Assembly (NCBI RefSeq): GCF_000016605.1
Contig: NC_009440.1
Span: forward strand, 1,116,001 to 1,180,000
Length of the DNA stretch: 64,000 nucleotides
Origin: Metallosphaera sedula DSM 5348
GTDB lineage: Archaea; Thermoproteota; Thermoprotei_A; Sulfolobales; Sulfolobaceae
Direction of reading: 5' to 3'
Positions 1 to 8,888 of the stretch are shown in pieces. Position 1 is the first letter of the stretch. Each line of letters begins with the position of its first letter. A program made the position numbers and the translations under genes. The notes below the pieces were generated by a model that was not told the DNA's origin, did no database searches, and saw only the letters and a list, made by a program, of their open reading frames with translations.

Positions 1-2
1 TC

Positions 3-98
3 AAAGATGAGGACATATTGGAGGGCGAAAACGGAAGGTGCAAGGTGGACTTCTGCGTCCTGACCTCGAGAAATGTAAAGACCATTCTCCTGGAGTAG
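3..98 (+). CDS. C-terminal tail of an unidentified gene (partial)
   Basis: An open frame enters from the left edge and ends at TAG 96-98. It gives 31 residues with a cysteine pair (CKVDFC) and ends NVKTILLE. The composition looks protein-like, but the fragment is too short to assign a family. It could also be a chance frame in the gene-poor region that follows. Confidence 0.3.
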   Translation, partial: KDEDILEGENGRCKVDFCVLTSRNVKTILLE

Positions 99-1164
99 GG
101 GACGGGTAAGAGTTGTTTCACTGAGAATGCAAGTCTTCCTGGGTCCTCTTTCCTGTCATGATGGTACCCAAGATTGCTGATGTCACGGGAGAAATACCTA
201 GACCAGCAAATGATCAGATCTCCACGTCACACGTCATCCCTTCTTGGAGAACGGAGGGCTCAGTTTAAACGCGACTGGGCACGCGTGTCAATCTTCTGTT
301 TCCGTGGTCTCAAGGAAAAATCACAACACAACTCACCTCGCGATTACCTTCACTCCCCCCCCCATGAACGATGTTACAACCATGACCCTGCCAATACGTT
401 CTCCTGGATCTCGTGGAACTCCACCAGACTGTCAGGACATCCCTCTTCACTGTAGACCTGATTCAAACATGGTCTCGTGATCCTTCATCACTTAGTACCT
501 GACCTGAGGCAGTACCTATACACGTACCCTTTCTAGTTGGAGACTTGTAGGTTAAGCTGGGTTCCTTTTCCCTCAAGATCTCGTTCGCTCCTTCCCCGTA
601 GGGTTCATGTTCATCGCCCCAACCCTTGTGCAGAGATTGAGGAGTCTTAAGTCTGTTAATCTTGGTTTTTCAGTTAAACGTTCCCATCATCCTTTCTCCC
701 TGACGATGACCTTATCCTTGGTTTTCTAGTTTCCGAGACATGTTTGATCTAACCCACGTTAAATGTCTGGAACATTATCTTGACCAAGGCCTAGTACGGT
801 ACACCTGGCCTCTGGATCAGGACCTTGACCACGATTGATGGACTCTCCATAGCCTTCTCTATTTCGAGTGATGGGATTCCAGCTACCTCACAATCAAGTT
901 GAAATCCTTGAGGGTCCTTCACTCTTGGTGATGACGGGACTTACGTTATGTCTAGACATTGAGCTGAAACTTGTCCGCTTCCTTCTAGCTGACCCAAGGA
1001 GAAAGTTGGGTTGGCAATACCACGTAGAGAGGGTGTGTGCCAATACTTCACGCCTTTCCACAACTCATGAAAAGCAGACATAGACCCCAGATCACATGCT
1101 AGGTTTACTAGATGTACACACTCCTCGCATCTGGTTTTATATCCACCCCCTCCCAATTTATTTC
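99..1164. other. Gene-poor stretch upstream of csx1
   Basis: I see no convincing gene. The short open frames (up to about 93 codons) have unprotein-like composition and overlap on both strands. There is a run of C at about 355-363. No tRNA-like cloverleaf, CRISPR repeat or IS end was recognised. The frame of csx1 stays open back to 1096, but the extra 23 residues lack family character. Confidence 0.5.
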
Positions 1165-2376
1165 ATGTCCCTCGTGTTCGCAGTAGTCGGAGACCCGAAG
1201 AACTACGCTGAAGTCAACTATCAGTTGGACGAAACGATTGTCAGGTCAAAGACGAGCTTCTCCGTCTTTAGGGGGAAGGAAAAGATAATCATAGCTGGGG
1301 TCTCCCTGTGTAAAAACCTCACCTCATTCGAGGATTGTGAGAAAGAGGTCAAAGACTACGTCATTCCAGCGATCACTTCACCAGAGGGGGGAGACCCCAT
1401 CAATCACGATAATGTGATAGTGGCGCCTAACGTGATGGGGAAAATCAAGGGAAATCTAGGCCTATTCTTCTCCCACGTTTATTTGTCGGCATTGCGTAAA
1501 CTCCTCGAGAAGGAACCAGATGGCGTGGTCCTTGACTCCACCCACGGGATAAACTACATGTCCCTACTCACTAAGGACGCGTTAACTTTGGCCCTATCAG
1601 TTTACTGTGCAGTGAAGCGGAAGAAAACAACTTTCTCGATCTATAACTCGGATCCTTACGTGAAGGACCATGAACCATTCGTTATTAGGGAGGTCAACAG
1701 CTTCACGATAACCCCAGTCTCGGGATTGAAGTACGTTACTTCTCAAATTTTAAGCAAGACTCCTGACAAATACAAACCAGGTAGGATATGCGACAATTGC
1801 TCGTCACTCTTCTCGGAAAAGGACGTTCACAGGGTTGCTAAGGCCATGGATAGCGGTCTATTCTTGTACGTGACTCAGAAGCTGAAGGGAATAAACCTAA
1901 GGGATAATGACGAAGGTAAGGAGGCCAGGAAACTGGAAGTGGACAAGGTTCTCGACGTCTTGGAGAGGGCAATGACTGTGGTTCAGTGGAGTGAAGCCAA
2001 CAACGAGTACGTGTACATGAGTAGGGGTAACGTTGAGACAGCGGAGGCCCACGCGTTGTTTAAGATTGCCTCGCAGATCGATGTAGAAGACCTGGATCAA
2101 CTCGAGTCGGCCGTGGAGATGTATTGCGATGACGTGACCAGCACCATAGTTAAACAGGAGATATCTCACATAAGGCAGAGTGAAGGTGGCATTCCCCAGG
2201 ACAGGTTTGAAAAGTATAGTAATGTAATGGGTCTCCAAAATGTAGGACAAACGGATAAGCGAATTCTTTACGCCCATGGTGGGTTACCATACGATTTAAC
2301 CTTGCTGAGGAAAGAGGGAGGCAAGATTCTTATACGGTACGAATCCATCATCAAAATTGAGAGAATGCTTGGCTAG
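1165..2376 (+). CDS. csx1: Csx1 family CARF-HEPN ribonuclease
   Basis: This is a CRISPR ancillary effector. Csx1 proteins bind cyclic oligoadenylate made by Cas10 through an N-terminal CARF domain and then degrade RNA with a C-terminal HEPN domain. I chose ATG 1165 (MSLVFAVVGDPKNY) because the family starts with this beta strand; the frame is open upstream to 1096. Residues 124-130 read DSTHGIN, the Csx1 CARF signature. Near the C-terminus is RILYAH (R366-H371), a HEPN R-x4-H motif followed by GGL as in other Csx1 proteins. Length is 403 residues, normal for the family. It stands about 5 kb from the type III operon, with sulfur-transport genes between, so it is probably expressed on its own. 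Family assignment is strong; the activator ligand is inferred. Confidence 0.88.
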   Translation: MSLVFAVVGDPKNYAEVNYQLDETIVRSKTSFSVFRGKEKIIIAGVSLCKNLTSFEDCEKEVKDYVIPAITSPEGGDPINHDNVIVAPNVMGKIKGNLGLFFSHVYLSALRKLLEKEPDGVVLDSTHGINYMSLLTKDALTLALSVYCAVKRKKTTFSIYNSDPYVKDHEPFVIREVNSFTITPVSGLKYVTSQILSKTPDKYKPGRICDNCSSLFSEKDVHRVAKAMDSGLFLYVTQKLKGINLRDNDEGKEARKLEVDKVLDVLERAMTVVQWSEANNEYVYMSRGNVETAEAHALFKIASQIDVEDLDQLESAVEMYCDDVTSTIVKQEISHIRQSEGGIPQDRFEKYSNVMGLQNVGQTDKRILYAHGGLPYDLTLLRKEGGKILIRYESIIKIERMLG

Positions 2377-2743
2377 TCTTATGTCGTCTCATCCTTAGTA
2401 CGTAACGAATTTGTTTCTGCTCATTGCGGATGATTGACTGGATCTTCCTGTTCAATTTCTCGGGGTTGCGTCTTAGAAATTAACCCTTCCATGAAATTGT
2501 TCAGGCCTTATCCCACAACGATCCTTGCAAGTTAACGAAAGATGATCACAATTTAACCTATCCTCTCCCTAACCACAATCCGCTCAGTTAAAGGCTAGTC
2601 TCCCCAACCATATTCAAAAGTCTAGATAACCTCCCCGGTTAAATGATATAGATAAATTCCTCCAGTCACGTAAGTACTAATAAGTTTTACTTTCCTTAAA
2701 GTATGGAATATCAAGATATTAACTCGAAGGGTAGTATGTGTTT
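2377..2743. other. Intergenic region with a probable promoter
   Basis: No gene is seen. An AT-rich block, aagttttactttccttaaa (about 2682-2700), could be the TATA/BRE region of the small gene at 2744. The rest shows no repeats or hairpins that I can support. Confidence 0.35.
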
Positions 2744-2914
2744 ATGACAGAAAGTATGGAGCCTAAAAAGACTCCCACCATTGAAGAACTGTTGATAGCC
2801 GACCTAGAAGTGACCTTGCATACTCCTGGGTGGCCCAAGATAAAGCCAGGGAGAGAGATGACGCTATACGATGTTCTCATGCTTTCATCTCCTAAGAAGA
2901 GGGGAAATAACTAA
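2744..2914 (+). CDS. Small hypothetical protein, 56 residues
   Basis: The ATG frame runs MTESMEPKKTPTIEELLIAD, then a segment rich in Pro and Lys (HTPGWPKIKPG), and ends KKRGNN at TAA 2912-2914. Composition is protein-like: charged, no membrane segment, one aromatic cluster. An AT-rich promoter-like block lies 45-60 bases upstream. I do not recognise the family. It precedes the large gene at 3052 by 137 bases on the same strand and may be an independent transcript. No function is proposed. Confidence 0.5.
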   Translation: MTESMEPKKTPTIEELLIADLEVTLHTPGWPKIKPGREMTLYDVLMLSSPKKRGNN

Positions 2915-3051
2915 AATTTTTTGATGAATGAAATCAAGACTCGTTTTAGATAAAATTTCGTCTAGTTGCTTTGTCGTAATGATTAACTCGGTTTCAAAGA
3001 CCCGATTATCTCGCGTCATGAAACCTTATATTTTCCTGAGAATTTTATTCC

Positions 3052-4803
3052 ATGATTTTGATGCCACATTCACTAGAATATACTGTCTTCACCAATATTC
3101 AATTGAGGATTTCCTCCGATGCAGAGAATGCATCAACTAAAAGAGTTGAAAAGAATATTAAAATCAAAAAGATTGAAATAACGGTTAAGGAAGAGAAAGC
3201 GAAGGTTAGGGTATGGACAGATCAACAAGAGCTCGATTTATTTGCAGAAAAATTGACTATAGACGATATTAAGATTCCCACACAAATTACAATCTCCATG
3301 AAATCCGTCTCTGAGGTGTTGTCTGAGCGCCGTTTGACCTTTGAAGTGACCAAGAAATCTCTCGATGTAGCTATCATGGAGGTAAAATTGGATTCTTCAA
3401 AGAAATTGGGTCCCTTACCGTGCTATGTGAAATTTTACGGAAAAGTTTACCACAACGGTACGGGGATTATTGCACACGAGTTAAGAATCTACACCAGGAT
3501 AAAAATAAGTAGGGTCAGGTACTTCGTGACTAATAGGGATAACAAGAACATTAATGTTCGACTCGAGTATCAGATTGAAAATGACCTGGACTTCGTTGTT
3601 AAACACGTCTTTGTCCCACTTAAAAATTTCGTGATTGGGTTAATGATAAGGGACGAGAGCGGAACACAACTAAGTTTCATCAGTAGGAGAGAGATCATGA
3701 CAAGGCTCTCGCTTGACCGCTCACTAGATGAATTGAATTACTTTGTGATAGTTCCTCTTCAAGGTGGGCTGAAGCCAAGGCAAAGGAAAATCCTCAACTT
3801 TGAGGGAATTGAGGTCTTACCGCCTAGTAAACCCAAGGAGAAGAGTGGGTCAAAGGAGAAGAATGAGCCAGGGACGGAAAGCGTATTTGAGACAGAGTTC
3901 AATGGTGATGCTGCCTTGGGAATAATCATCGAATCTCCTTCATCTAACAAGGACATTGTTGTTAAGAGTATTACTAGTAAAGTTGTTAAGAAGATTACTA
4001 GTGGACAAGAGGATAATCAAAGTGGTCAAAAGGAAATACCACTCAACCCTTGCAATGATATGAAGTCTGAAGAGAGTTCAACCCCTACAACAGTTGCCTC
4101 AAGCAATTCACAGCCCGAGTTTTACTGCGAGCCCAGGAACTGTGATGATTATGAAGGTCAACATAATATAATCAGATCGTCCCACAGAATAGACCTAGAA
4201 TTCAGATCGAGGGGCGGTAATATATCTACATCATCGCCAGTGACGGCGATTATTTCAGTCACTTATAACATAGTTCCAGAGAAGAAGGCTCAGGATTACC
4301 TGTGGTTCCTTACCGCCTTCTACTGGTTAGCCACAACAACCATATTTGGGCTATTCGTCGAGGAGTTATCCATGGATTTATTTGGATTTAACTTCTTGAC
4401 CTTCGTTGTGGGATTATTAGCAGGTGGTGTTGCGGGAGCCTTTTTATTCTTCCCCTACTATATAAGCCATGTAGGAAATTTATTTGAGTCAGATAGTATA
4501 AGCTTCCTGAGGGAGGCCTTCAGGAGAGTTATACGATACAAGTTCAACCTAGCCCTTTTCATGGTGAGCATATTCATCCTGGTGATATCTATGAGCCTGA
4601 GGATATATCCCGCCTTGCTCGAGTCAACTCCCGCCATCACCGTAATCAGAGAAGTTTATTTGGACATAAATTTTGCCCTGGCAGTTATATTGGAGTTCTC
4701 GACAATAACCTCTGAGGAGCTAGAGTACAAGTCTCCGTTCGAGGTGCTAACAATATCCCTTCTAAGCTTGATACTGATCTCCATGTTCCTCCTGCTTATT
4801 TAA
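3052..4803 (+). CDS. Large hypothetical membrane protein, 583 residues
   Basis: I do not recognise this protein. Residues about 30-270 are beta-rich and charged, with alternating Val/Lys/Glu strands like a soluble domain. Residues about 260-370 form a low-complexity Ser/Lys/Glu linker. The C-terminal 160 residues carry about four hydrophobic segments, the first around LWFLTAFYWLATTTIFGLF and the last ending SLLSLILISMFLLLI at the C-terminus. A cysteine pair (CEPRNC) lies just before the membrane part. TATA-like ttatatttt at about 3025-3033 sits about 25 bases before ATG 3052 and ATG 3061, so a leaderless start at one of these is likely. Base composition is more AT-rich than the CRISPR operon. 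A sensor or stress role is possible but unsupported. Confidence 0.75.
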   Translation: MILMPHSLEYTVFTNIQLRISSDAENASTKRVEKNIKIKKIEITVKEEKAKVRVWTDQQELDLFAEKLTIDDIKIPTQITISMKSVSEVLSERRLTFEVTKKSLDVAIMEVKLDSSKKLGPLPCYVKFYGKVYHNGTGIIAHELRIYTRIKISRVRYFVTNRDNKNINVRLEYQIENDLDFVVKHVFVPLKNFVIGLMIRDESGTQLSFISRREIMTRLSLDRSLDELNYFVIVPLQGGLKPRQRKILNFEGIEVLPPSKPKEKSGSKEKNEPGTESVFETEFNGDAALGIIIESPSSNKDIVVKSITSKVVKKITSGQEDNQSGQKEIPLNPCNDMKSEESSTPTTVASSNSQPEFYCEPRNCDDYEGQHNIIRSSHRIDLEFRSRGGNISTSSPVTAIISVTYNIVPEKKAQDYLWFLTAFYWLATTTIFGLFVEELSMDLFGFNFLTFVVGLLAGGVAGAFLFFPYYISHVGNLFESDSISFLREAFRRVIRYKFNLALFMVSIFILVISMSLRIYPALLESTPAITVIREVYLDINFALAVILEFSTITSEELEYKSPFEVLTISLLSLILISMFLLLI

Positions 4804-4811
4804 TACATATT

Positions 4812-4895
4812 GGAGAGTGTGAGTATTTGAGTGTATAACGCCAATTCTATGAATTGTTCTGATTCCGAGAATAACGTTATTTTTCGAAGACTCTA
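4812..4895. repeat. Hairpin element, copy 1 (diverged)
   Basis: An imperfect inverted repeat: ATAACG at 4835-4840 pairs with CGTTAT at 4875-4880, with outer AGAGT/ACTCT arms. The internal text (caattctatgaattgttc) closely resembles the element at 39303-39385 (taattctacgaattgttc). Two similar hairpins 34 kb apart suggest a small mobile element or a structured RNA family; this copy is the more degraded. Confidence 0.5.
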
Positions 4896-4968
4896 CCACC
4901 GCACGTTTCACTAATCTTTGTGGGTTAAATCTTTGCATCCTAGAATTTGTTGTGTTCATTCTAAAACT

Positions 4969-5297
4969 TCAGGGAAGGGCATCTTCGATGAAGATTGTTT
5001 TCAAGTTCTCAACGAGGCCGTTCTCTGACACCTCCTTCTCCTCTGTCATCCCGTTCACTATCTCATAGATCTTCACCCTACCTGAGGAATATCCCATTAC
5101 CACTGGAATCCAAGGTGAGTGGTTATGAGGAGTCTCTTGCTGAATAGCACCATTTTCTCCTCAGCCTTGATTTGGCCATCAGAGTGAAGGTTAAGGTCAG
5201 GCTCCTCCAGAATCAACCAGTTCATGAATTTATTATTTGAAGTTTCACCTAAACCTGATACATAGACGAAAGTGTAGAGGTCACGTCGATCTCCCAT
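4969..5297 (-). pseudogene. Decayed AAA/OLD-type ATPase, C-terminal part
   Basis: Minus-strand remnant of an archaeal ATPase. The first part reads NWLILEEPDLNLHSDGQI, a Walker B plus Asn-Leu-His signature, then LLITTH, the conserved Thr-Thr-His before the usual Ser-Pro. Right after TTH the frame fails (LGFQW stop). The other frame continues as PWIPVVMGYSSGRVKIYE and ends EDALP at stop 4971-4969. This is a small deletion in the TTHSP region. The Walker A half upstream is not recognisable. Clearly a pseudogene; the original function is unknown. Confidence 0.65.
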
Positions 5298-5575
5298 GTA
5301 ATCTAAGATAATTTGTGATGTTTAGGCCTCTTACTCAACGTGTTAACGCCTACCTCAAACCTCGAGTCTCGGGACTTTCGCCTTCATGGAACAGTGAGAC
5401 TCGGCCCCACTGAATACCATATTTTTTGAATTGACTATCTCTAATCTCTATTCAATAGACCACGAATCCTCAGCACCATCTTTCATCTCTCAAAACCCAA
5501 TTTGGCCTTCTCGCTCTCAATTATTTCTTAAACCTCTAATAAACCGAGTTAATTACAAGTTACGTAAAAACTAAA
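5298..5575. other. Intergenic remnant region
   Basis: Between the ATPase remnant and the sulfur-transporter promoter I see no intact gene. Weak minus-strand coding character near 5298-5330 may be more of the decayed ATPase. Confidence 0.35.
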
Positions 5576-5623
5576 GTATATTTATTTAGTCTTTACTTGA
5601 GATATGTAATCTTGGTGCTTGAG
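5576..5623 (+). promoter_or_regulatory. Promoter and start region of the YeeE gene
   Basis: TATA-like gtatatttattt at 5576-5587 predicts transcription from about 5605-5610. That makes a TTG codon at 5597 too early and favours ATG 5624, which has tcttggtgcttgag just before it (GGTG as ribosome-binding sequence). Confidence 0.5.
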
Positions 5624-6847
5624 ATGATAACCTTTACAGCACCCATGTGGGTTGGAATCCTCATAGGCTTCATCATAGGCGCAGCAGCGGAGGCCTGGGG
5701 GATAGCAAACCCAGAGACGCTAATAAGACTAGCGAAGTGGGAGGATAGACTCTTCGTAATATGCATCGCCCTGGGCCTGGCGATCTCGACTCCCGTACTA
5801 TTTGGGCTCTATGCCCTCGGGGTGGGTTTCCACTTCAGCCCGAAGCCACTCTACCTAGTTGGAGTTGGCCTCGGCGGAGTCCTGTTTGGAGCAGGGCTGG
5901 CAATAGCCGGGTATTTCCCTGGTTCCATCTGGATGGCCCTAGGTGAAGGAAGAAGGGACGCAATCTATGCTTTACTGGGAGCACTCCTCGGAGCTGCCTC
6001 GTGGACGGCCCTGTACCAGACCAGCGTTGGCCAGTGGCTAGTGAGTACTCTGAACTTCGGTAGCCTCGTGATCGGTGGAAAGCACGTGTCTACCTTCGTG
6101 ATTCAGCCGTTCCAGGGACTGACCCCCGTGGACCTTTTCGGGATATCCCTAGTTTACGCGGTCGGCCTCTTCCTAGTCGCATATTACCTTCCGAGGTATA
6201 AGGGAGGACAGAGGAGTTGCATTAGGGAGAACCTTGAGAGGAGGAACACTCCCGTCGAGGTCCAGAAGCACCTCGACACAGCAATCTACTTGACCGATGG
6301 CGGTCTACCCTACTCCCAGACCTCTCTAGCCAAGAAGGTGAACGAGTACTACGCAACGGAGAGCAACGTAACCAGGTGGTTCATGGTCTCCATCGCCGGT
6401 ATCGTGGGGCTTACTGTGGTACTGGAGATGTTCCTTCACCAGATATTCGGCGAATCCACAACCTACTCCTGGATAGTTGGGCAACTCTTCATGCCATCTT
6501 TCAAGTATAGCCAGATAGTCTTCAAGGGGATTGGATGGGAGCCCTTCAGCGACATTGGGACCTTGATGGGAGCCTTCTTCAGCGCAGTCTTCATTACTAG
6601 GAGGTTCACATCCTTTAGGAACATCATACCGCCAAGCTGGGCCCACAGGTTCGGGACAAATGAGGCAGTGAGGTTCGTGGGTTCCTTCCTGGGAGGTTAC
6701 CTGATGCTGTTCGGAGCCAGGATGGCAGGCGGTTGCGCCAGCGGACACATCCTCAGCGGTGACATGCAGATGGCCCTGAGTGGTCTCGAGTTCACAGCAG
6801 CCGTTTTTGCAGCAATGATCATAACTGCGAAGGTGGTGTACAAATGA
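5624..6847 (+). CDS. YeeE/YedE family sulfur-compound transporter
   Basis: Integral membrane protein of about 407 residues with the duplicated DUF395 (sulfur transport) architecture. The first repeat includes [20 protein letters not shown] and the second [17 protein letters not shown] near the C-terminus. Members such as TsuA import thiosulfate using conserved cysteines. Here the second repeat keeps the Cys (GGCASGH), while the first has Phe where many members have Cys (AGYFPG). About ten hydrophobic segments are separated by a charged loop near residues 190-240. The frame is open back to a TTG at 5597; the promoter favours ATG 5624. Its end overlaps the next gene by four bases, so the two are co-transcribed. 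Import of inorganic sulfur compounds is inferred from family. Confidence 0.8.
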   Translation: MITFTAPMWVGILIGFIIGAAAEAWGIANPETLIRLAKWEDRLFVICIALGLAISTPVLFGLYALGVGFHFSPKPLYLVGVGLGGVLFGAGLAIAGYFPGSIWMALGEGRRDAIYALLGALLGAASWTALYQTSVGQWLVSTLNFGSLVIGGKHVSTFVIQPFQGLTPVDLFGISLVYAVGLFLVAYYLPRYKGGQRSCIRENLERRNTPVEVQKHLDTAIYLTDGGLPYSQTSLAKKVNEYYATESNVTRWFMVSIAGIVGLTVVLEMFLHQIFGESTTYSWIVGQLFMPSFKYSQIVFKGIGWEPFSDIGTLMGAFFSAVFITRRFTSFRNIIPPSWAHRFGTNEAVRFVGSFLGGYLMLFGARMAGGCASGHILSGDMQMALSGLEFTAAVFAAMIITAKVVYK

Positions 6848-7107
6848 GCGAGAGACTGGAGAGAATGGATAAGGCCTTCAAGGTGTTCTTCATCGTCGCC
6901 TTCATACTGGAGCTAGTGGTTGCCGCCCTGGTCACGGGGAACACGGCGACGAAGCCGTTGACGGCTCAGCAAGTGGCTGCAGTCGGAATAATTCCGGTGA
7001 TAATGCTGGTGGTCGCGACTGTAGTGTATGAGCAGTTCCCCTACTCTGTCCTGGGCAAACCGAAGGAAGAGGCAAAGAAGGAGAGAAGGGAGGAAGCGAA
7101 GGCCTGA
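6844..7107 (+). CDS. Small two-helix membrane protein
   Basis: 87 residues with hydrophobic segments around [19 protein letters not shown] and [19 protein letters not shown], and a strongly charged C-terminus ([14 protein letters not shown]). Its ATG overlaps the transporter stop (ATGA), so it is translationally coupled to the YeeE-like protein and may be its accessory subunit. I do not recognise a family name. Confidence 0.7.
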   Translation: MSERLERMDKAFKVFFIVAFILELVVAALVTGNTATKPLTAQQVAAVGIIPVIMLVVATVVYEQFPYSVLGKPKEEAKKERREEAKA

Positions 7108-7147
7108 AGTTTTTTGTTAAGGCCAACTAGACTACTTCATCTTCTGA

Positions 7148-7601
7148 ATTTGTCTTTACCTAGAGGAGGCGATAACAAAGGCGCTCCTCAATCTTAGGGA
7201 TGGGGAAATCTTCAACACGCGCTGGAGAGTGAGAGACGTGAAGGTAACCCAAGTAAAGGTAAAACCCCGTGGAGAAAAGCCGAAGGAAGATGTTCACCAA
7301 CGATCCTGCAGTGGTTTTCTTCGTTAACGTCATGGAAGTCACTGGACTACCTAGGGAAAAGCTCTGTATTACCTGGGAAAAATTAGGGGAGTGGTTATGG
7401 CCCGAACCTTCTTTACTCGACTACATACAGGTCACCTACGCCGGAAAGGTTGTTACGGGTATGACGGGCAAACTTAGATATTCCCTAACGGAGTGTGCTG
7501 ACCGTGACTCAGTGAAAAAGCTCCTGGAAAACGCGGTGTCACGGGGGATTGGAACCTCTAGGAGAAACGGGTTCGGGAGAGTTGAGGTGAGAGTTAGATG
7601 A
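7148..7601 (+). pseudogene. Truncated, frameshifted Cas6-like endoribonuclease
   Basis: Remnant of a Cas6 family RAMP. The frame from 7148 gives EEAITKALLNLRDGEIFNTR and later RVRDVKVTQVKVKPRG. After that the reading shifts near 7265-7285 into the frame ending at 7601. That frame holds YAGKVVTGMTGKLRYSL and the RAMP glycine loop SRGIGTSRRNGFGRVEV, as in pfam10040-type Cas6. The N-terminal ferredoxin fold is missing and there is no start codon with a binding site. It lies 56 bases upstream of the type III operon, so an ancestral operon may have begun with cas6. A short in-frame GTG ORF (7269-7601, 110 codons) could still be expressed, but would lack half the enzyme. Confidence 0.6.
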
Positions 7602-7616
7602 ATTACCGTAATTTTT

Positions 7617-7657
7617 CCCTTTTTATATGTAACCGAAAGGTTAATAAGGTGAAATAG
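7617..7657 (+). promoter_or_regulatory. Promoter of the type III operon
   Basis: TATA-like ctttttatatgtaacc at about 7618-7633 lies 25-30 bases before the expected start of transcription. GGTGAAA (7648-7654) sits just ahead of ATG 7658 as a ribosome-binding site. No other promoter-like gap occurs before the end of the RAMP operon at 15757. Confidence 0.5.
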
Positions 7658-8116
7658 ATGAGTAATCCTATGTCTTCTACTTCATCGGTCAAGGTAGACG
7701 ACAAGTTTCTTCTAGATAGGGCTGCTGAGGTCGCGTGTCTAGCCCTTGGAAGTACGGAGAAGACTCAGATTAACAGCCTGCTAACCTTCATGCAGAACTT
7801 CAAGAATGCGGAGAAGCTGGAGCTCCTTATCATGAGGCAGATCGGGAGAGGTTTAATAGGGGAGCAGGCTGGAAGGAAAATCATCCAGACAATCGAGGAC
7901 ATAAAGGCTGGCAAAGGGAATCAAGGAGACATTATAGACACGATCTTAGATTTCCTAGGTTACGTGAAGTGGGCCTACGAGAGCGTCGAAAACGAGAGGC
8001 AATGCTCTAACATCAAGGACTTCAACTCGCTCGTTAAGCATGTGGCCGGATCGGGTTCAGGAACTGGTCAACCACCTAGACCACAGGGTTATGGTTCAGG
8101 ACCTAGACCACGTTAA
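7658..8116 (+). CDS. csm2: Type III small subunit, Csm2/Cas11-like
   Basis: 152 residues, almost wholly helical in residues 10-125, as expected of a Cas11/Csm2 small subunit that lines the target RNA channel. The only strong motif is RQIGRGLIGEQAGRKIIQ around residue 67. The last 25 residues are a Gly/Pro/Arg/Gln-rich tail (GSGSGTGQPPRPQGYGSG), unusual for a small subunit and perhaps a flexible RNA-contacting arm. It is the first gene of the operon, 8 bases before the csm3-like gene. Assignment rests mainly on position, size and helicity; sequence signatures in this family are weak. Confidence 0.65.
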   Translation: MSNPMSSTSSVKVDDKFLLDRAAEVACLALGSTEKTQINSLLTFMQNFKNAEKLELLIMRQIGRGLIGEQAGRKIIQTIEDIKAGKGNQGDIIDTILDFLGYVKWAYESVENERQCSNIKDFNSLVKHVAGSGSGTGQPPRPQGYGSGPRPR

Positions 8117-8123
8117 ATCGGTG

Positions 8124-8888
8124 ATGTTTGTGAATGAAGAGCGACCCTGCTATGACCTTGATAGGATCAAGGTAGTCACTGAGGTCACGGGCTACCTCAC
8201 TAACCTTACCCCACTCAGGATAGGAAGCGGTAAGGGATCGGCAAGCTTCAGGGACACGACGGACAACCCAATCCTAACCAGGGGAGACATGCCGTACATT
8301 CCAGGGAGTAGCCTCAAGGGAGCTCTTAGGTCATGGCTTGAGGCCAACGTTGAGGGCCTCTACGGACGACTGGGGCAAAAGTACACGAAGGTTTACCCTA
8401 TTACAGCTAGGGACAACGAGGTCAAGAGTTGCGTCAAGTCAAGTGACACACAGGGTAATCAGGTAGAGGAGTACTGTATACCCTGTATCATCTTTGGGCA
8501 TAAGGACCTTTCCGCGAGGATGAACATCATGGACGCCACAGTGGAGGGAAGTTTCAAGGTTGAGTCCTACACAGGAGTCTCCATAAACAGGGTATTCGGA
8601 GGTCAGTCGCCTGGGCATCTCTTTACCTTCGATTACGTGTCCCCTGGTGCAAAGTTCAGATTTAGGTCGATCATCTACAACGTAAACGTTGAGAACGAGA
8701 CTGAGGAATGGAGGGAACAGGTGAGACGTGGTGTTGTCTTCCTCCTGAGGTCACTCGAGGAGGGGCTCTTCATTGGCGCCAGGAAAACCACGGGAGCAGG
8801 CCTTGTTAAGCTTCAGGATATCAGGGTTAGGACCATGGTTCCTGGTCAACCTTGGAGAGAAGTGAAGTGGGCAGAGGTGAAGCTGTAA
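8124..8888 (+). CDS. csm3: Csm3-like RAMP backbone subunit with candidate catalytic Asp
   Basis: About 254 residues from ATG 8124, which follows the previous stop by 7 bases and is preceded by GGTG; the frame is open upstream to 8040 inside the previous gene. Residues 59-70 read IPGSSLKGALRS, the hallmark of Csm3/Cmr4. The preceding loop has D47 (TTDNPI) where Csm3 carries its target-cleaving Asp. CIPCIIFG around residue 130 matches the Cys-x-x-Cys-x-x-FG of the family. The glycine-rich loop near the C-terminus is ARKTTGAGLVKL. It should bind crRNA in the backbone and may cut target RNA every six nucleotides (family knowledge). Its stop overlaps the next ATG (TAATG). Confidence 0.82.
   Translation: MFVNEERPCYDLDRIKVVTEVTGYLTNLTPLRIGSGKGSASFRDTTDNPILTRGDMPYIPGSSLKGALRSWLEANVEGLYGRLGQKYTKVYPITARDNEVKSCVKSSDTQGNQVEEYCIPCIIFGHKDLSARMNIMDATVEGSFKVESYTGVSINRVFGGQSPGHLFTFDYVSPGAKFRFRSIIYNVNVENETEEWREQVRRGVVFLLRSLEEGLFIGARKTTGAGLVKLQDIRVRTMVPGQPWREVKWAEVKL

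Noticed and set aside
1-1164. Insertion sequence or transposase remnant at the left edge
   Set aside because: No inverted ends, target duplication or DDE/HUH-type protein text could be recognised; short frames look random.
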